Numbered from the stretch's first letter, positions 23,081 through 32,196 are shown. The stretch is 34,840 bases of DNA from Pseudanabaena biceps PCC 7429 (GCF_000332215.1 NZ_ALWB01000023.1:1-34840); one strand, 5' to 3'. The notes: generated by a model not told the origin, from the letters alone. Made by a program: numbers and translations.

Positions 23081-24971
23081 AGAATTTGATTGAGGCAGTT
23101 TGCTTTTCGGGTATTTGTGTATACTCAGCTACAATTTTGCGGAATTCCTCGCCATCAAGGGTTTCTACATCTAAGAGAATATCGACGAGGCGATCGCATA
23201 AATCGCGATTTTCTTCAATCAATCGTTTTGCATGGTTGTAGCAGGTTTGGGCAATTTGACGAATTTGACGATCGATGCGATCGCCTAGCTTAATGGAATA
23301 GTCACTTTGGGGCATGAAATTACGCCCTAAGAAGACTTCACCACTTTCGGATTCTAATGCGCCCAATCCTAAATCGGACATACCAAACTGCGTCACCATT
23401 AAGCGAGTTAGTCTTGCCACCTGTTGAAAATCACCTGATGCGCCTGTGGTGATTTCCGCATCGCCAAATACTACTTCTTCGGCAGCTCTGCCGCCAAGCA
23501 TCATGGTGATCGTGTCGAGGATCTGTGATCGTGATTCGAGTCCATACTCTTCGTCGGGAACTCCCTTGGCAAAGCCACCGATACCGCCAGAGCGAGGGAC
23601 GATCGTGATTTTATCTAGGAGAGATGCATTTTTGAGGAGGGTCATCACTAGGGCATGACCGACTTCATGGTAAGCAACTAGACGCTTTTTCGAGCTATCC
23701 AGCATGGGTTTCATACTTAAGCCGATCGTAATGCGATCGATTGCATCGGCAATTTCTAGTTCTCCGATCGCTTCTTTATAACGTCGGGCGGCTAGGATGG
23801 CGGCTTCATTAAGGAGGTTTGCTAAGTCAGCCCCTGCAAAGCCTGGAGTTAGGCGGGCAACTGATTCTAACGAAACATGTTCGTCGAGTTTTTTGTTACG
23901 GGCATGAACTTTCAGAATTTCTTGCCGACCCTTGTAATCGGGGTAGTCGACGGTAATTTGGCGATCGAAACGCCCTGGTCGAAGTAAAGCGCTATCTAAC
24001 ACATCGGGGCGATTAGTTGCTGCCACCACGATTACGCCTGAATTGCCCTGAAATCCATCCATTTCCGTGAGCATTTGGTTAAGGGTTTGCTCTCGTTCGT
24101 CATTACCGCCGCCGATGCCAGCCCCACGCTGCCGACCGACTGCATCGATTTCATCGATAAAAATGATACAGGGAGCATTATCCTTGGCTTTTTGGAACAG
24201 ATCGCGGACGCGGGAAGCCCCTACGCCGACGAACATTTCTACAAATTCGGAGCCCGATAACGAGAAGAAAGGAACTCCGGCCTCTCCTGCGATCGCCTTA
24301 GCGAGTAAAGTTTTACCAGTTCCTGGGGGACCGATGAGCAATACTCCTTTGGGGATTTTTGCGCCGACCGCCGTAAAGCGATCAGGTTGTTTGAGAAATG
24401 TAACGACTTCCTGTAATTCTTCCTTTGCCGTATCAATCCCCGCCACATCATCAAACATGATGCCTGTTTTCGCCTCAGGTGAAAATCTGGCTTTGGTTTT
24501 GCCAAAGCTAAGGGTTTGTCCAGGACCACCAGGGGCGTTACTGAGACGACGCAGCACCATTAATAAGATGAAAATCAGTAACATTGGCACAAAAAATGTG
24601 CTTGCCAACTGCCAGATTAAAGTTGGCTGCTGGGGCGCTTTTACTGCAATATCGACATTGTTTTCGCGCAGAGCCTTCATCAATTCGGTATTGCCATCAC
24701 GGGCAATTAAGTCAACCCTGACTTTGCGCCCATCTTTCAAAACTGCTTCCGCCGCTAAGCCGTTACTTTCAAGATCGATTTTTTGGACACGATTCTCTTT
24801 TACATTTGAAAGTAGCTCGGTATAGCCTATGGTGGCGGCACTTTCACCTTCAGCCCTTGCCGCCGATGGCACGGCGATCGCTACACTTTGCAATATTGCT
24901 AAACTTACGACCGTCGTTTTGACGCGTCGCCAAAAAGTTGCCAAAAAGATTTTTTTTCCAGAAGACATCAC
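23079..24971 (-). CDS. ftsH: ATP-dependent zinc metalloprotease FtsH, 630 aa
   Basis: FtsH is a membrane AAA+ protease; in cyanobacteria it degrades damaged photosystem II D1 and other membrane proteins. Order of parts: signal-like first helix (residues 17-40, ending SAARA), periplasmic or lumenal domain (42-115), second helix (118-140, [17 protein letters not shown]), AAA module with Walker A GPPGTGKT (214-221), Walker B IIFIDEID (269-276) and second region of homology [17 protein letters not shown] (318-334), then the zinc site HEVGH (435-439). Length is typical. Cyanobacteria have four paralogues; I cannot place this one securely. The start may be either of two adjacent ATG codons. Confidence 0.96.
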   Translation of the reverse strand: MMSSGKKIFLATFWRRVKTTVVSLAILQSVAIAVPSAARAEGESAATIGYTELLSNVKENRVQKIDLESNGLAAEAVLKDGRKVRVDLIARDGNTELMKALRENNVDIAVKAPQQPTLIWQLASTFFVPMLLIFILLMVLRRLSNAPGGPGQTLSFGKTKARFSPEAKTGIMFDDVAGIDTAKEELQEVVTFLKQPDRFTAVGAKIPKGVLLIGPPGTGKTLLAKAIAGEAGVPFFSLSGSEFVEMFVGVGASRVRDLFQKAKDNAPCIIFIDEIDAVGRQRGAGIGGGNDEREQTLNQMLTEMDGFQGNSGVIVVAATNRPDVLDSALLRPGRFDRQITVDYPDYKGRQEILKVHARNKKLDEHVSLESVARLTPGFAGADLANLLNEAAILAARRYKEAIGELEIADAIDRITIGLSMKPMLDSSKKRLVAYHEVGHALVMTLLKNASLLDKITIVPRSGGIGGFAKGVPDEEYGLESRSQILDTITMMLGGRAAEEVVFGDAEITTGASGDFQQVARLTRLMVTQFGMSDLGLGALESESGEVFLGRNFMPQSDYSIKLGDRIDRQIRQIAQTCYNHAKRLIEENRDLCDRLVDILLDVETLDGEEFRKIVAEYTQIPEKQTASIKF

Positions 24972-25093
24972 TGCCTGTCGCTCCTTATTGCCCCGTCGAT
25001 GCGGTAATCGGTTGACTTAACTATTCACCTAGTCTAATGCATTCGCTTAAAACCTGTCATAAAGTAAAGGTGACATCTAGCCGACAGAAAAGA

Positions 25094-25489
25094 ATGATGA
25101 ATTGGATTGTTGCCAACATAAAGTGGATCATGCTCTTGTCTGGTGTTCTGACCTGCACGCTGTTTTATGCGGCGATCGCCCCGCAAACTGCCCTGCGTTC
25201 TTTCTTTGGTGATGTTCTAGAAGGTCAACTTTCAGAAATCATTGTTCGTAATTGGGGTGCTTTAATCACGCTTGTAGGCGCAACGCAAATCTATGGGGCG
25301 TTTAAACCCTTAAGTCGTTCATTAATTGTAATTATTTCAATTGTCAGCAAGTTGACCTTTGTTAGTTTAGTGTTGATTTACGGTAGACAATATCTTGGTC
25401 AAGCAGGAATCGCGGTAGTGATTGATTTGCTAATAGTTGGATTATTTGTTGTTTATCTGGTCGGCGATCGCAAAAAAGCCACTAATTAA
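25094..25489 (+). CDS. Small integral membrane protein of unknown function, 131 aa
   Basis: Four hydrophobic segments are evident: IKWIMLLSGVLTCTLFYAAI, a moderately apolar stretch around NWGALITLVGATQIY, SLIVIISIVSKLTFVSLVLIY, and AGIAVVIDLLIVGLFVVYLV. The pattern APQ-x-ALRSFFG and VRNWGALITLVG is shared with a widespread family of four-helix proteins without known role. ATG 25094 (or the next ATG, 25097) is chosen because AGAAAAG precedes it; ATG 25037 would add 19 polar residues. It is divergent from ftsH with about 120 bp between starts. Confidence 0.75.
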   Translation: MMNWIVANIKWIMLLSGVLTCTLFYAAIAPQTALRSFFGDVLEGQLSEIIVRNWGALITLVGATQIYGAFKPLSRSLIVIISIVSKLTFVSLVLIYGRQYLGQAGIAVVIDLLIVGLFVVYLVGDRKKATN

Positions 25490-25511
25490 CTACTTAACTA
25501 ATGCATGTGCA

Positions 25512-25598
25512 GACGTAATTTTTGGTGGTGTGGCAAAGCCACACCACCAAAAATTGCGTCTTTATTGAGAGAGTGCACCCCTCAGGGGTACACTCTCT
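25512..25598. repeat. Two adjacent palindromes
   Basis: 25512-25560 has 23-bp arms with an AAA tip and one mismatch (core gtgtggcaaagccacac). 25568-25598 has 14-bp arms with a TCA tip and one mismatch (core gcacccctcaggggt). They follow the membrane protein gene by about 23 bp. Confidence 0.88.
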
Positions 25599-25751
25599 TA
25601 AACTATTTAGGATTACGATATATGTTAAGAAGCATAGCAATTTTAGAAAAAGATAGATTTACTTCATATTCTCTATAATCGCTGTGAGACAATTGCATTA
25701 AAATACACGCAAGTAACGCTACGCATCTTTAGCATATTTATCTCTTTATCC

Positions 25752-26645
25752 ATGAACGCCACAACAAATATTCAGCCCTTTTCAGCCGACGATTTTGCCA
25801 ATGCCCTCGCCGAACATAACTACGAATTTGCTGTGGGGCAAATCGTGAAGGGTAAGGTAGTCTCCGTTGAAAGTAGTGGCATTTATGTCGATATTGGCGC
25901 TAAATCTTTAGGTTTCCTTCCCATAGAAGAAGCAACTCTTAGCGGGTCTTCACGCTCCAATAGCGATGCTTTCCCCATTGGCAACGAGTATGAGTTTTTG
26001 ATTATCAGTAGCCAGAATGCTGATGGTGAAGTGAAGCTATCTGTGCGTCGTCTGCTATTTAAGCAAGCTTGGCAAACTCTGCGCGATTATCAAGCTGAGT
26101 CTAAAGTTTTTGAAACTAAGGTCATCGGTACTAATAGTGGCGGTGTAATTGTGGACTCGGTGGGATTGCGAGGCTTTATACCACGATCGCATCTTTCGGA
26201 CACCTCCGATCTGGCTAAATTGGTGGGCAAGATTTTGCCTGTGGTTGTGTTGGATGCCGATGAAACCCGTAAAAAGTTAGTACTTTCTAATCGTCAGGCT
26301 GCTAAGCTGGCGGCGATGAATCAACTCGCGAAGGGGCAACTGATTACGGGCAAGGTTACCAATATTCGCCCCTTTGGAGCCTTTGTGGAATTTGCTGGAG
26401 TTTCAGGACTGCTGCATATCAAGGAAATGAGTCAGAAACCCGTCAATGATCCCACCCATGTATTTCAAATCAACGACATCATCAAGGCTGTGGTAGTGGA
26501 TATTGACGAATCTCGCGATCGCATAGCCCTTTCTACCAAGATTCTCGAACTTCATGCTGGCGAAATGTTGGATAACTCTGCCCAAGTATTTGCTGAAGCC
26601 GAGGAACGGCTTGAAAAAAATATCAGTAAGCTGTGGGAAGCCTAA
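25752..26645 (+). CDS. rps1: Ribosomal protein S1 homologue with three S1 domains, 297 aa
   Basis: Three S1 RNA-binding repeats: residues 27-100 (VGQIVKGKVVSVESSGIYVDIG), 115-181, and 195-263 (KGQLITGKVTNIRPFGAFVEF, the best match to the consensus). Cyanobacterial S1 proteins are short, with three or four repeats rather than the six of E. coli, and several paralogues exist; this one may be the Rps1b type, but I am not sure. It binds mRNA and helps initiation, which fits the poor Shine-Dalgarno use seen around it. Gene end to psbM is 116 bp, with no terminator seen between. Confidence 0.88.
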   Translation: MNATTNIQPFSADDFANALAEHNYEFAVGQIVKGKVVSVESSGIYVDIGAKSLGFLPIEEATLSGSSRSNSDAFPIGNEYEFLIISSQNADGEVKLSVRRLLFKQAWQTLRDYQAESKVFETKVIGTNSGGVIVDSVGLRGFIPRSHLSDTSDLAKLVGKILPVVVLDADETRKKLVLSNRQAAKLAAMNQLAKGQLITGKVTNIRPFGAFVEFAGVSGLLHIKEMSQKPVNDPTHVFQINDIIKAVVVDIDESRDRIALSTKILELHAGEMLDNSAQVFAEAEERLEKNISKLWEA

Positions 26646-26761
26646 GCGTATAGTGAGAAGCGATCGCTATATAATTTGTTTTGGCAAGAGTAAGCATTGC
26701 TTTGGCTTAATATATTAGTAGTTCTGAAAATATTTAAAATAAGCAAAAAAGAGTCAAATTT

Positions 26762-26881
26762 ATGGAAACTAATTTTCTTGGTCTTTTGGCAACCGTCCTC
26801 GCTGTATTTGTCCCCACCGTCTTCTTGCTAACCCTGTATATCCAAACATCTAGCCGTGAAGAAGGTCAGAGCAGCAAGTAA
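26762..26881 (+). CDS. psbM: Photosystem II protein M, 39 aa
   Basis: The 39-residue product begins METNFLGLLATVLAVFVPTV and continues FLLTLYIQTSSREEGQSSK. PsbM is a one-helix subunit at the photosystem II dimer interface. The marks FLG-x-LATVL, VPTVFLL and LYIQTxSRE are those of the family. The length is slightly above the usual 33-38 owing to the polar tail. A clear terminator follows 46 bp after the stop. It may have its own promoter in 26646-26760 or be read with the S1 gene. Confidence 0.95.
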   Translation: METNFLGLLATVLAVFVPTVFLLTLYIQTSSREEGQSSK

Positions 26882-26927
26882 ATAAACTAAATGGCTAAAT
26901 TCCTGCTATTTAGAAATATCAAAAGAA

Positions 26928-26959
26928 GATTGGTGGCAATTTGCCGCCAATCTTTTTTT
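26928..26959 (+). terminator. Rho-independent terminator of psbM
   Basis: The hairpin gattggtggcaa/ttgccgccaatc (one G-T pair, very short loop) is followed by seven T. Confidence 0.88.
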
Positions 26960-27002
26960 GAGGATGTATTACCATACAGCGCTTTGCGCTCAAACCCAAA
27001 CC

Positions 27003-27051
27003 AAGAAAAACTTTAAAAGCGTTGCGAAGCAACGCTTTTAAAGTTTTTCTT
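27003..27051. repeat. Perfect palindrome, 23-bp arms, GAA tip
   Basis: The core aaaagcgttgcgaagcaacg is set in aagaaaaact/agtttttctt. A small 5-bp hairpin agcgctttgcgct lies just before it at 26978-26990. The remaining 27052-27224 shows no other feature. Confidence 0.92.
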
Positions 27052-27224
27052 GTGGTTCGTTTAATCGATAATTACTGTATGACATTTGAGGTTTTCCCAA
27101 TTCGATCACCATTAATTGATTATTGCTTATGGCGATCGCTTTCATTTGAGCGGCGTTGAGGGCTGTCTTATCCCTTTATGTTAATCTCAAGATTAATAGC
27201 GAATAAAACTTTGAGGAAAAGCTG

Positions 27225-27725
27225 ATGACACAGGCTTACTTAGAGACACAGGATATCCACGAATCAGCGATCGCTAATAATTCCCTTGATTCACTTACGG
27301 CACTCTATGAATGTGACTTTAATCTTTGGGTTGAGGCAACAGCCCAGCTATTGCGTGAGGGCAGATTAGCAGACCTAGATGTGGGGAATTTAATCGAAGA
27401 AGTGGAATCGATGGGAAATAGTGATAAACACGCTTTAAGTAGTGATTTAGTCGTGGTTTTATTACATTTGCTTAAATGGCAATATCAACCAAATAAACGA
27501 ACAAGGAGTTGGGAAAAAAGTATCGCTGAACATCGTCGTCGGATTCGGAAGATTTTCAAGAGTAGTCCTAGTTTAAGGAATTATTTTCAGCAAATTTTTG
27601 ATGAATGTTATCTTGATGCTAGAAAACAAGCAAAAATTGAAACAAGATTACTTTTAGAGCATTTTCCTGTAAATTCACCATTTACATCTCAGCAAGTGCT
27701 TGATGAAGACTTTTTGCCTGAGTAG
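27225..27725 (+). CDS. DUF29-family protein, 166 aa
   Basis: The central block LYECDFNLWVEATAQLLREG and RLADLDVGNLIEEVESMG is the hallmark of DUF29, a helical family abundant and multi-copy in cyanobacteria. LVVVLLHLLKWQYQPNKR and SWEKSIAEHRRRIRKIF follow as usual. No enzymatic role is known. Members often lie near toxin-antitoxin genes and mobile DNA, as here beside a broken vapBC locus; I draw no functional conclusion from that. AGGAAAAGC lies just upstream of the ATG. Confidence 0.88.
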   Translation: MTQAYLETQDIHESAIANNSLDSLTALYECDFNLWVEATAQLLREGRLADLDVGNLIEEVESMGNSDKHALSSDLVVVLLHLLKWQYQPNKRTRSWEKSIAEHRRRIRKIFKSSPSLRNYFQQIFDECYLDARKQAKIETRLLLEHFPVNSPFTSQQVLDEDFLPE

Positions 27726-28070
27726 GAGAATCGCCACAAATGTTTGGAGCGCGATGGCAAAATCTAAATTTACGTTCTCTGTTGCGGGGTAACGTTTACA
27801 CGGATAAAATGCGCCCATAACCTAGTTCTTCAGCAAGGATAACGAGGGAGGAATCGGCTAAATCCATGGGGAGATTGGCATATTGTTGCATGAGTTGAGC
27901 AATCCTTGGTGCGTGATGAGATTGAAGATCAAATAGCTCAAATGCTTTGTTTGCGATCGAGGTCATGAAAGCGGCTTGTGCTGGTACTCCTTTTCGTTTT
28001 GGCAACATATAACAGGTTTCTGTGACGACACACCATGTTGTAATCAGTTGTTAGTCAATCTGTTGGAGTG

Positions 28071-28078
28071 TACGTTTA
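28071..28078. repeat. Target-site duplication, left copy (TACGTTTA)
   Basis: The same eight bases recur at 28224-28231, immediately outside the other end of the 145-bp element. IS982-family transposition duplicates 3-9 bp, so the length fits. Confidence 0.9.
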
Positions 28079-28223
28079 ACGTGAGTTCGGGATAATTTGA
28101 AACGAGCTTGGAGAAAGGGTTTGCTACGCAAACCCTTTCTCCAAGCCCAAAAGCAAAAGCCTTGCGTAGCAAGGCTTTTGCTTTTGGACTTTTAAAACTT
28201 GCCAGCTTAATCCGAACTGACGT
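28079..28223. mobile_element. 145-bp IS982-type MITE, copy 2, inside vapC
   Basis: Ends acgtgagttcgggataattt and cttaatccgaactgacgt are imperfect inverted repeats beginning with AC as in IS982-family elements. Inside are two hairpins with 3-nt tips (cores ggtttgctacgcaaacc and gccttgcgtagcaaggc). Compared with copy 1 the arms differ at several places, but always in pairs, so both hairpins stay closed. It has no coding capacity and would need a transposase in trans. Confidence 0.9.
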
Positions 28224-28231
28224 TACGTTTA
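28224..28231. repeat. Target-site duplication, right copy (TACGTTTA)
   Basis: Identical to 28071-28078 and directly abutting the right end of the element. Confidence 0.9.
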
Positions 28232-28285
28232 GCTGATTTGTGATAAGTGTCTTGTTGATCTGCTAGGGCTAACCAGAAGCCTGTG

Positions 28286-28552
28286 TCAACGATTACCATA
28301 TTTTGCCTCAAGTTCTGTTGCTAGGACTTGTTTGTAGTTAACTGATAGGTCGCTTTCTACTGAGCAGCAACCAATAAATCCTGATTCTTCTAGCAGTTGA
28401 AAGGGTGTTTTTTGCTTTTTTAGTTTTAGTTTTTGGTAATAGTCGTTAATAGCGGCGCGAAGAATTTCAGGCAGTTCTTGATTGGTTTGCTGCTGAATAT
28501 AGGTGAGTTTGTCGGTGGTTTCGCGATCGATTTGGGTGGTGATTTGTGACAT
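28286..28552 (-). CDS. vapB: VapB-type antitoxin, 88 aa
   Basis: The N-terminus (MSQITTQIDRETTDKLTYIQ, then EILRAAINDYYQ) fits a ribbon-helix-helix DNA-binding domain. The C-terminal part (FQLLEESGFIGCCSVESDLS) resembles the toxin-binding tail of antitoxins I recall paired with PIN toxins in cyanobacteria. It should bind its own promoter and neutralise VapC. Its stop overlaps the vapC start by 14 bp. Since vapC is broken, this is an antitoxin without an active partner here, which may still guard against related toxins elsewhere. Confidence 0.82.
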   Translation of the reverse strand: MSQITTQIDRETTDKLTYIQQQTNQELPEILRAAINDYYQKLKLKKQKTPFQLLEESGFIGCCSVESDLSVNYKQVLATELEAKYGNR

Positions 28553-28578
28553 TGCAGATTGCCTAGAAAGTTTAGGAA

Positions 28579-28732
28579 TTAATATTTTGTCTTTGCTCCT
28601 TTTCTATCTCCTAACGCATATTTTGCAACACCGCGATTAACATAAGCTTCTGTATACTTTTGATCAAGAGTGAGTGTTTGGTCATAGTCTGCGATTGCTC
28701 CTCTTTTATCTCCTAACTCAGATATTGTGCAT
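28579..28732 (-). pseudogene. TPR-repeat protein remnant
   Basis: The translated stretch ELGDKRGAIADYDQTLTLDQ, then KYTEAYVNRGVAKYALGDRK, holds one full and one partial tetratricopeptide repeat of the kind common in cyanobacteria. It ends at TAA 28579-28581. In-frame TAA and no start codon lie just upstream, so only the tail of a former longer gene remains. The two repeat starts are visible in DNA as ttaggagataaaagaggagc and ttaggagatagaaaaggagc. Confidence 0.65.
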
Positions 28733-28804
28733 TAACTCCTGAAAAAACAAAGACTGGTGCAGCAAGCAACTCTCACTGCACCAGTCTTTGTTTTAATCTC
28801 TTTA

Positions 28805-30025
28805 TTAAGGCGCTAAAGCATTGCCTCTTAGCAAACTGCCGATCGTCTTGGCAGTAATCTTCAACTGCGTGAAAGGATTAGCAGGTACGACGGTTTTGTA
28901 GAGATAGCTGTCAAAGGTAAGCTTTTGCACATCTTTATCAGCACACATTTCTACAAAGGCTTCACGGGTAGCATTTGTAGCGTAGAAAACATTTTGGAGA
29001 ATATCAAGCACTTTATAGGTCAATCCATATTGCTTGTCCCAGCGCTTGATGTAAACCTTAAGATCGGCTTCGGTGGGGATGCGTTTACCAGCTTCAGCAA
29101 ATTCCACGATCGCTTCAGCACACATCCGACCCGATTTAGCCGCGAAGTAGATACCTTCACCACTGGACTTGGTAACGTAGCCAGCCGCATCGCCAACTAA
29201 GGCGACACGACCGACGACACGACGGGGACGGGGATGCTCAGGAATGGGATGGGCTTCAACCTTAATTACTTCGCCACCTTCGATTCTGGGCAAAGCGCGA
29301 GCACGGATACCTGCTTGCAATTGCTTGATCATGCGTTGGTTTTTATGCATCGTGCCAGTACCAACGGCGACATGATCGTATTTGGGGAAGACCCAAGCGT
29401 AGAAATCAGGCGAAACATCATCGCCCACATACATTTCGGCTAAATCTTTGTAATACTCCATTTTGTCTGGAGAGATGCGGATCCGCTCTTGGAAGGCGAT
29501 CGCATAGTTATAGTCACCAGCATCGATCGCTTTAGCAACTACGGAGTTAGCCCCATCTGCACCGACGATGAGATCGACTTCGAGAGTACGCATGATCCCT
29601 TCGTTACCACCCTCGGCAAAATCTGAGTAGGTGAGGACATAAGGTTGCTTGCCATTCTCCGTGATCTTGATATCAAGAATCCGACCGTTGATTAGTTTTG
29701 CGCCAAGGTCAGCAGCGCGATTGCGTAAAAATGCATCTAAAATTTCGCGACGGCACATACCGATATATTCATCGGGATTGTCTAATTTAATGTCTACTTC
29801 CACATTGCTGGGAGAGATCATTTTCATGTTGCGGACGCGGCGATCGATAATTTCAGGGGGTAAATCAAATTCAGAAACCATACATAGAGGAATTGCTCCA
29901 CCGCAGGGTTTGGCGTTGTCCAGTTTACGCTCAAATATGTAGGTCTCAATTCCTGCTTTGGCAAGTGTTTCAGCCGCACAGGAACCCGCAGGTCCGCCGC
30001 CTACAACAGCAACTCGTAATGTCAA
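28805..30025 (-). CDS. chlP: Geranylgeranyl diphosphate/chlorophyllide reductase, 406 aa
   Basis: ChlP reduces the geranylgeranyl chain to phytyl, for chlorophyll and tocopherol, using NADPH and FAD. The FAD-binding start is VAVVGGGPAGSCAAETLAKA, with the family block KPCGGAIPLCM, VGADGANSVVAKAID and the second FAD site GRVALVGDAAGYVTKSSGEG. The length equals that of cyanobacterial homologues. The start is a TTG at 30025 (MTLRVAVVGG), supported by AGGAG six nt upstream; no in-frame ATG or GTG is better placed. With acsF 2.4 kb away on the other strand, it marks a chlorophyll-related neighbourhood, not an operon. Confidence 0.96.
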   Translation of the reverse strand: MTLRVAVVGGGPAGSCAAETLAKAGIETYIFERKLDNAKPCGGAIPLCMVSEFDLPPEIIDRRVRNMKMISPSNVEVDIKLDNPDEYIGMCRREILDAFLRNRAADLGAKLINGRILDIKITENGKQPYVLTYSDFAEGGNEGIMRTLEVDLIVGADGANSVVAKAIDAGDYNYAIAFQERIRISPDKMEYYKDLAEMYVGDDVSPDFYAWVFPKYDHVAVGTGTMHKNQRMIKQLQAGIRARALPRIEGGEVIKVEAHPIPEHPRPRRVVGRVALVGDAAGYVTKSSGEGIYFAAKSGRMCAEAIVEFAEAGKRIPTEADLKVYIKRWDKQYGLTYKVLDILQNVFYATNATREAFVEMCADKDVQKLTFDSYLYKTVVPANPFTQLKITAKTIGSLLRGNALAP

Positions 30026-30160
30026 AATGCGCTCCTAAAGCTTTATTTAATCGGGTTTTAACTAATTTGGATGTTAGCATTGCCACCTATGCGATTGGGG
30101 CAAAATTGATGAATATTAACATTTGTATTGTTTTGTGTATCGCTAAGGTTGCTGTTTTCC

Positions 30161-30219
30161 CAAAATCCATAAAGATGAGTGGCGGCGCTAAGCGCCGCCA
30201 CTCATCTTTATGGATTTTG
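30161..30219. repeat. Perfect palindrome, 28-bp arms, TAA tip
   Basis: The core gtggcggcgctaagcgccgc is set in caaaatccat/atggattttg. It lies about 135 bp upstream of chlP. Confidence 0.93.
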
Positions 30220-30326
30220 ACGTTTTTCAATTAAGCGCCGTATAGCCAAGGATTTTCTACCCTTGGCTGCGTAAGCTTCGCATACAAGTAGCTAGGAAAG
30301 CCCTTAAAGTTGCGCCCCTACGGGGC

Positions 30327-30375
30327 AACCCAATAGAGAGTTGCGGCGCTTCGCGCCGCAACTCTCTATTGGGTT
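30327..30375. repeat. Perfect palindrome, 23-bp arms, TTC tip
   Basis: The core gttgcggcgcttcgcgccgc equals that of the giant palindrome at 216-333. The right flank (gggtttgatgtcctgactta, then tatagctat about 20 bp on) is the inverted form of the flank at 16777 and 22152. Just before it are two weaker hairpins, near 30244-30267 and 30310-30328. Confidence 0.92.
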
Positions 30376-30513
30376 TGATGTCCTGACTTAAATGAATATA
30401 GCTATCTTGCACAAGCACTACATCTCCCAGATGTTGAGAAACCGACAGATGAATGAGGTTGTGTTGTAAATGTTGTGTTAGTTTTTAGGGAGATCTCACA
30501 GACAGAGCTAAAT

Positions 30514-32196
30514 ATGAAATATCTCACAGACGCGATCGCCAATATTTCCTCGCAATTGGTTGCTAGATCTGCCGCCTCGATCGCCTCGATCGCCTTATTT
30601 AGTCTGCTGGGTGGCATATTTGCCCAACCTAGCGAAGCTGCTGACACCATCAATTTCCGCTTTAATATTTTTGAAGTTTCCGTATCCGTTGATGACCTCG
30701 AAACTTTTTCTAAAACTGGCGAATTGCGTGGTGCTCTGGAAACTGCATCCCGCTATATTTCTGCGGCAGACATGGCGACTTTTCGGCGGATCCTCACCGA
30801 GCGAGCCGATGTGCCTGTGGCGCTACTGTCTAGATTTTTATACACATCCCAAGGAGAAAGGGCGTTAGATATCCTCGGAGATTTTATTAGAACTGGTCCC
30901 GAGCTATCAGGTAATCGTGCAATTCGAGCCGCTGCTGTTTTGGCAGATGCCGATAAGGAGACTGGTTTATCTTTGCTCGGCTTTTTACGAAAATTTCCAA
31001 CATCGGATATTTATTTTGACATTCAGGAAGGATTACAAACTGTTGGCGAATTGAGTGATCTGCTGCAAAATACCCAAAAAGTTGTACAGATAGTTAATGA
31101 CGAAGCAATTAAAACTGCCAAGTCAACTGCATCCAATTCCACCCCTTCTATAGCTCCGTTAGCCGATTTGCGCGATAAGGGTAATGTTTCATGGGAGCGG
31201 ACTAGTCTCAAAGCGCCAGCCCTAGATAACCGCTATGAGATTCCCTTTTATTTGTTTGTTCCCAAAACTACTAGCGCTAAGTCCGAACCTTTGTCGGCGA
31301 TCGTCATCTATCCTGGATTATTGTCTAACCGCGAACCATTGCTCTACCTTGCTGAACATTTAGCATCCTATGGATTTGCGGTGGTATTGACGATTTCCCC
31401 TAACAGCAGTGATGAACAGTTAAATAAATTGATTATCGGTGCGGCTAGTGAGATTGCCCCACCTGAAAGCTTTATCGAGCGTCCGCAGGATATAACTGCC
31501 GTTCTAAACTATCTCGAAAAATCGCCCCAAACGTCTAATGTGAACTGGCAAAATGTGGGCATGGTTGGACATTCCTTTGGTGGTTATGCTGCACTGGCTC
31601 TAGTCAGTGATGCCCAGCTTCAATTTGCCGATCTGAGCGAGGCATGTCAAGGCAAGTATAAATGGAATGTATCCTTACTGCTGCAATGTGTGGCTTTAAG
31701 ATTGCCCAACCAAAACTATAAGTTAGGAGATCCAAGGATTAAATCGGCGATCGCGGTTAACCCCGTGACCAGCCATGTCTTGGGCAAAGCTAACCTGAGC
31801 AAGATCACAGTACCGATCGCGATCGTTGGTAGTGCGGATGATACCTTTGCTCCCGTGGTTTCCGAGCAAATTGTGCCCTTTACATGGTTGACTACCCCTA
31901 ATCGCTACTTAGTGCTGCTTAATCGCGCGGGGCATACTGCGGTAACGGCTGTTACTTCTAGCGATCGCCTCAGTCCTGAAATCAGTAGTGCTTTAGCAGG
32001 TCCCAACCCGATTGCCGCACAGGATTATCTCAAGTTACTGAGTGTTGCTTTTTTCAAAACATACTTAACGCAAGAGACTGGCTATGCTGGCTATATCACC
32101 ACCGACTATTTTGCGAATATTTCTACCCCTGATGCTCAGGTAAGTCTATTGCGATCGCTCAGCAGTGACAAAATTGACTCGGCAATTAAAAATTAG
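30514..32196 (+). CDS. Secreted alpha/beta hydrolase with N-terminal DUF1400 domain, 560 aa
   Basis: A signal peptide (about residues 1-42, with IASIALFSLLGGIFAQPSEA and an AxA-like cleavage site) precedes a DUF1400 domain (EVSVSVDDLETFSKTGELRG, AVPVALLSRFLYTSQGERAL-like pattern) and an alpha/beta hydrolase domain from about residue 230. The nucleophile elbow is GHSFGG (in VGMVGHSFGGYAAL), with a later Asp in VGSADDTFAP and a His in NRAGHTAV as likely triad partners. It is a probable lipase or esterase-like enzyme outside the cytoplasm; substrate unknown. ATG 30514 is preferred because it begins the signal peptide; a GTG at 30475 extends it by 13 unlikely residues. Confidence 0.85.
   Translation: MKYLTDAIANISSQLVARSAASIASIALFSLLGGIFAQPSEAADTINFRFNIFEVSVSVDDLETFSKTGELRGALETASRYISAADMATFRRILTERADVPVALLSRFLYTSQGERALDILGDFIRTGPELSGNRAIRAAAVLADADKETGLSLLGFLRKFPTSDIYFDIQEGLQTVGELSDLLQNTQKVVQIVNDEAIKTAKSTASNSTPSIAPLADLRDKGNVSWERTSLKAPALDNRYEIPFYLFVPKTTSAKSEPLSAIVIYPGLLSNREPLLYLAEHLASYGFAVVLTISPNSSDEQLNKLIIGAASEIAPPESFIERPQDITAVLNYLEKSPQTSNVNWQNVGMVGHSFGGYAALALVSDAQLQFADLSEACQGKYKWNVSLLLQCVALRLPNQNYKLGDPRIKSAIAVNPVTSHVLGKANLSKITVPIAIVGSADDTFAPVVSEQIVPFTWLTTPNRYLVLLNRAGHTAVTAVTSSDRLSPEISSALAGPNPIAAQDYLKLLSVAFFKTYLTQETGYAGYITTDYFANISTPDAQVSLLRSLSSDKIDSAIKN

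Larger units (their letters stand above)
27796..28299 (-). pseudogene. vapC: vapC-type PIN-domain toxin, disrupted by a 145-bp MITE
   Basis: The N-terminal 25 residues (MVIVDTGFWLALADQQDTYH...) are encoded from 28299 and carry the first acidic residue of a PIN ribonuclease. The frame then enters the mobile element 28079-28223. On the other side the protein resumes (QLITTWCVVTETCYMLPKRK ... NLPMDLADSSLVILAEELGY). Removing the element and one 8-bp target copy joins both halves in frame, with a single TAA where a Glu codon is expected. So there are two lesions, and the C-terminus (GRILSV, then stop) also looks cut short. The start overlaps the antitoxin stop by 14 bp, the usual operon coupling. 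Confidence 0.88.

Noticed and set aside
24067-24825. 252-codon plus-strand frame opposite ftsH
   Set aside because: It is a shadow of the ftsH frame; the minus-strand product has full AAA and protease motifs.
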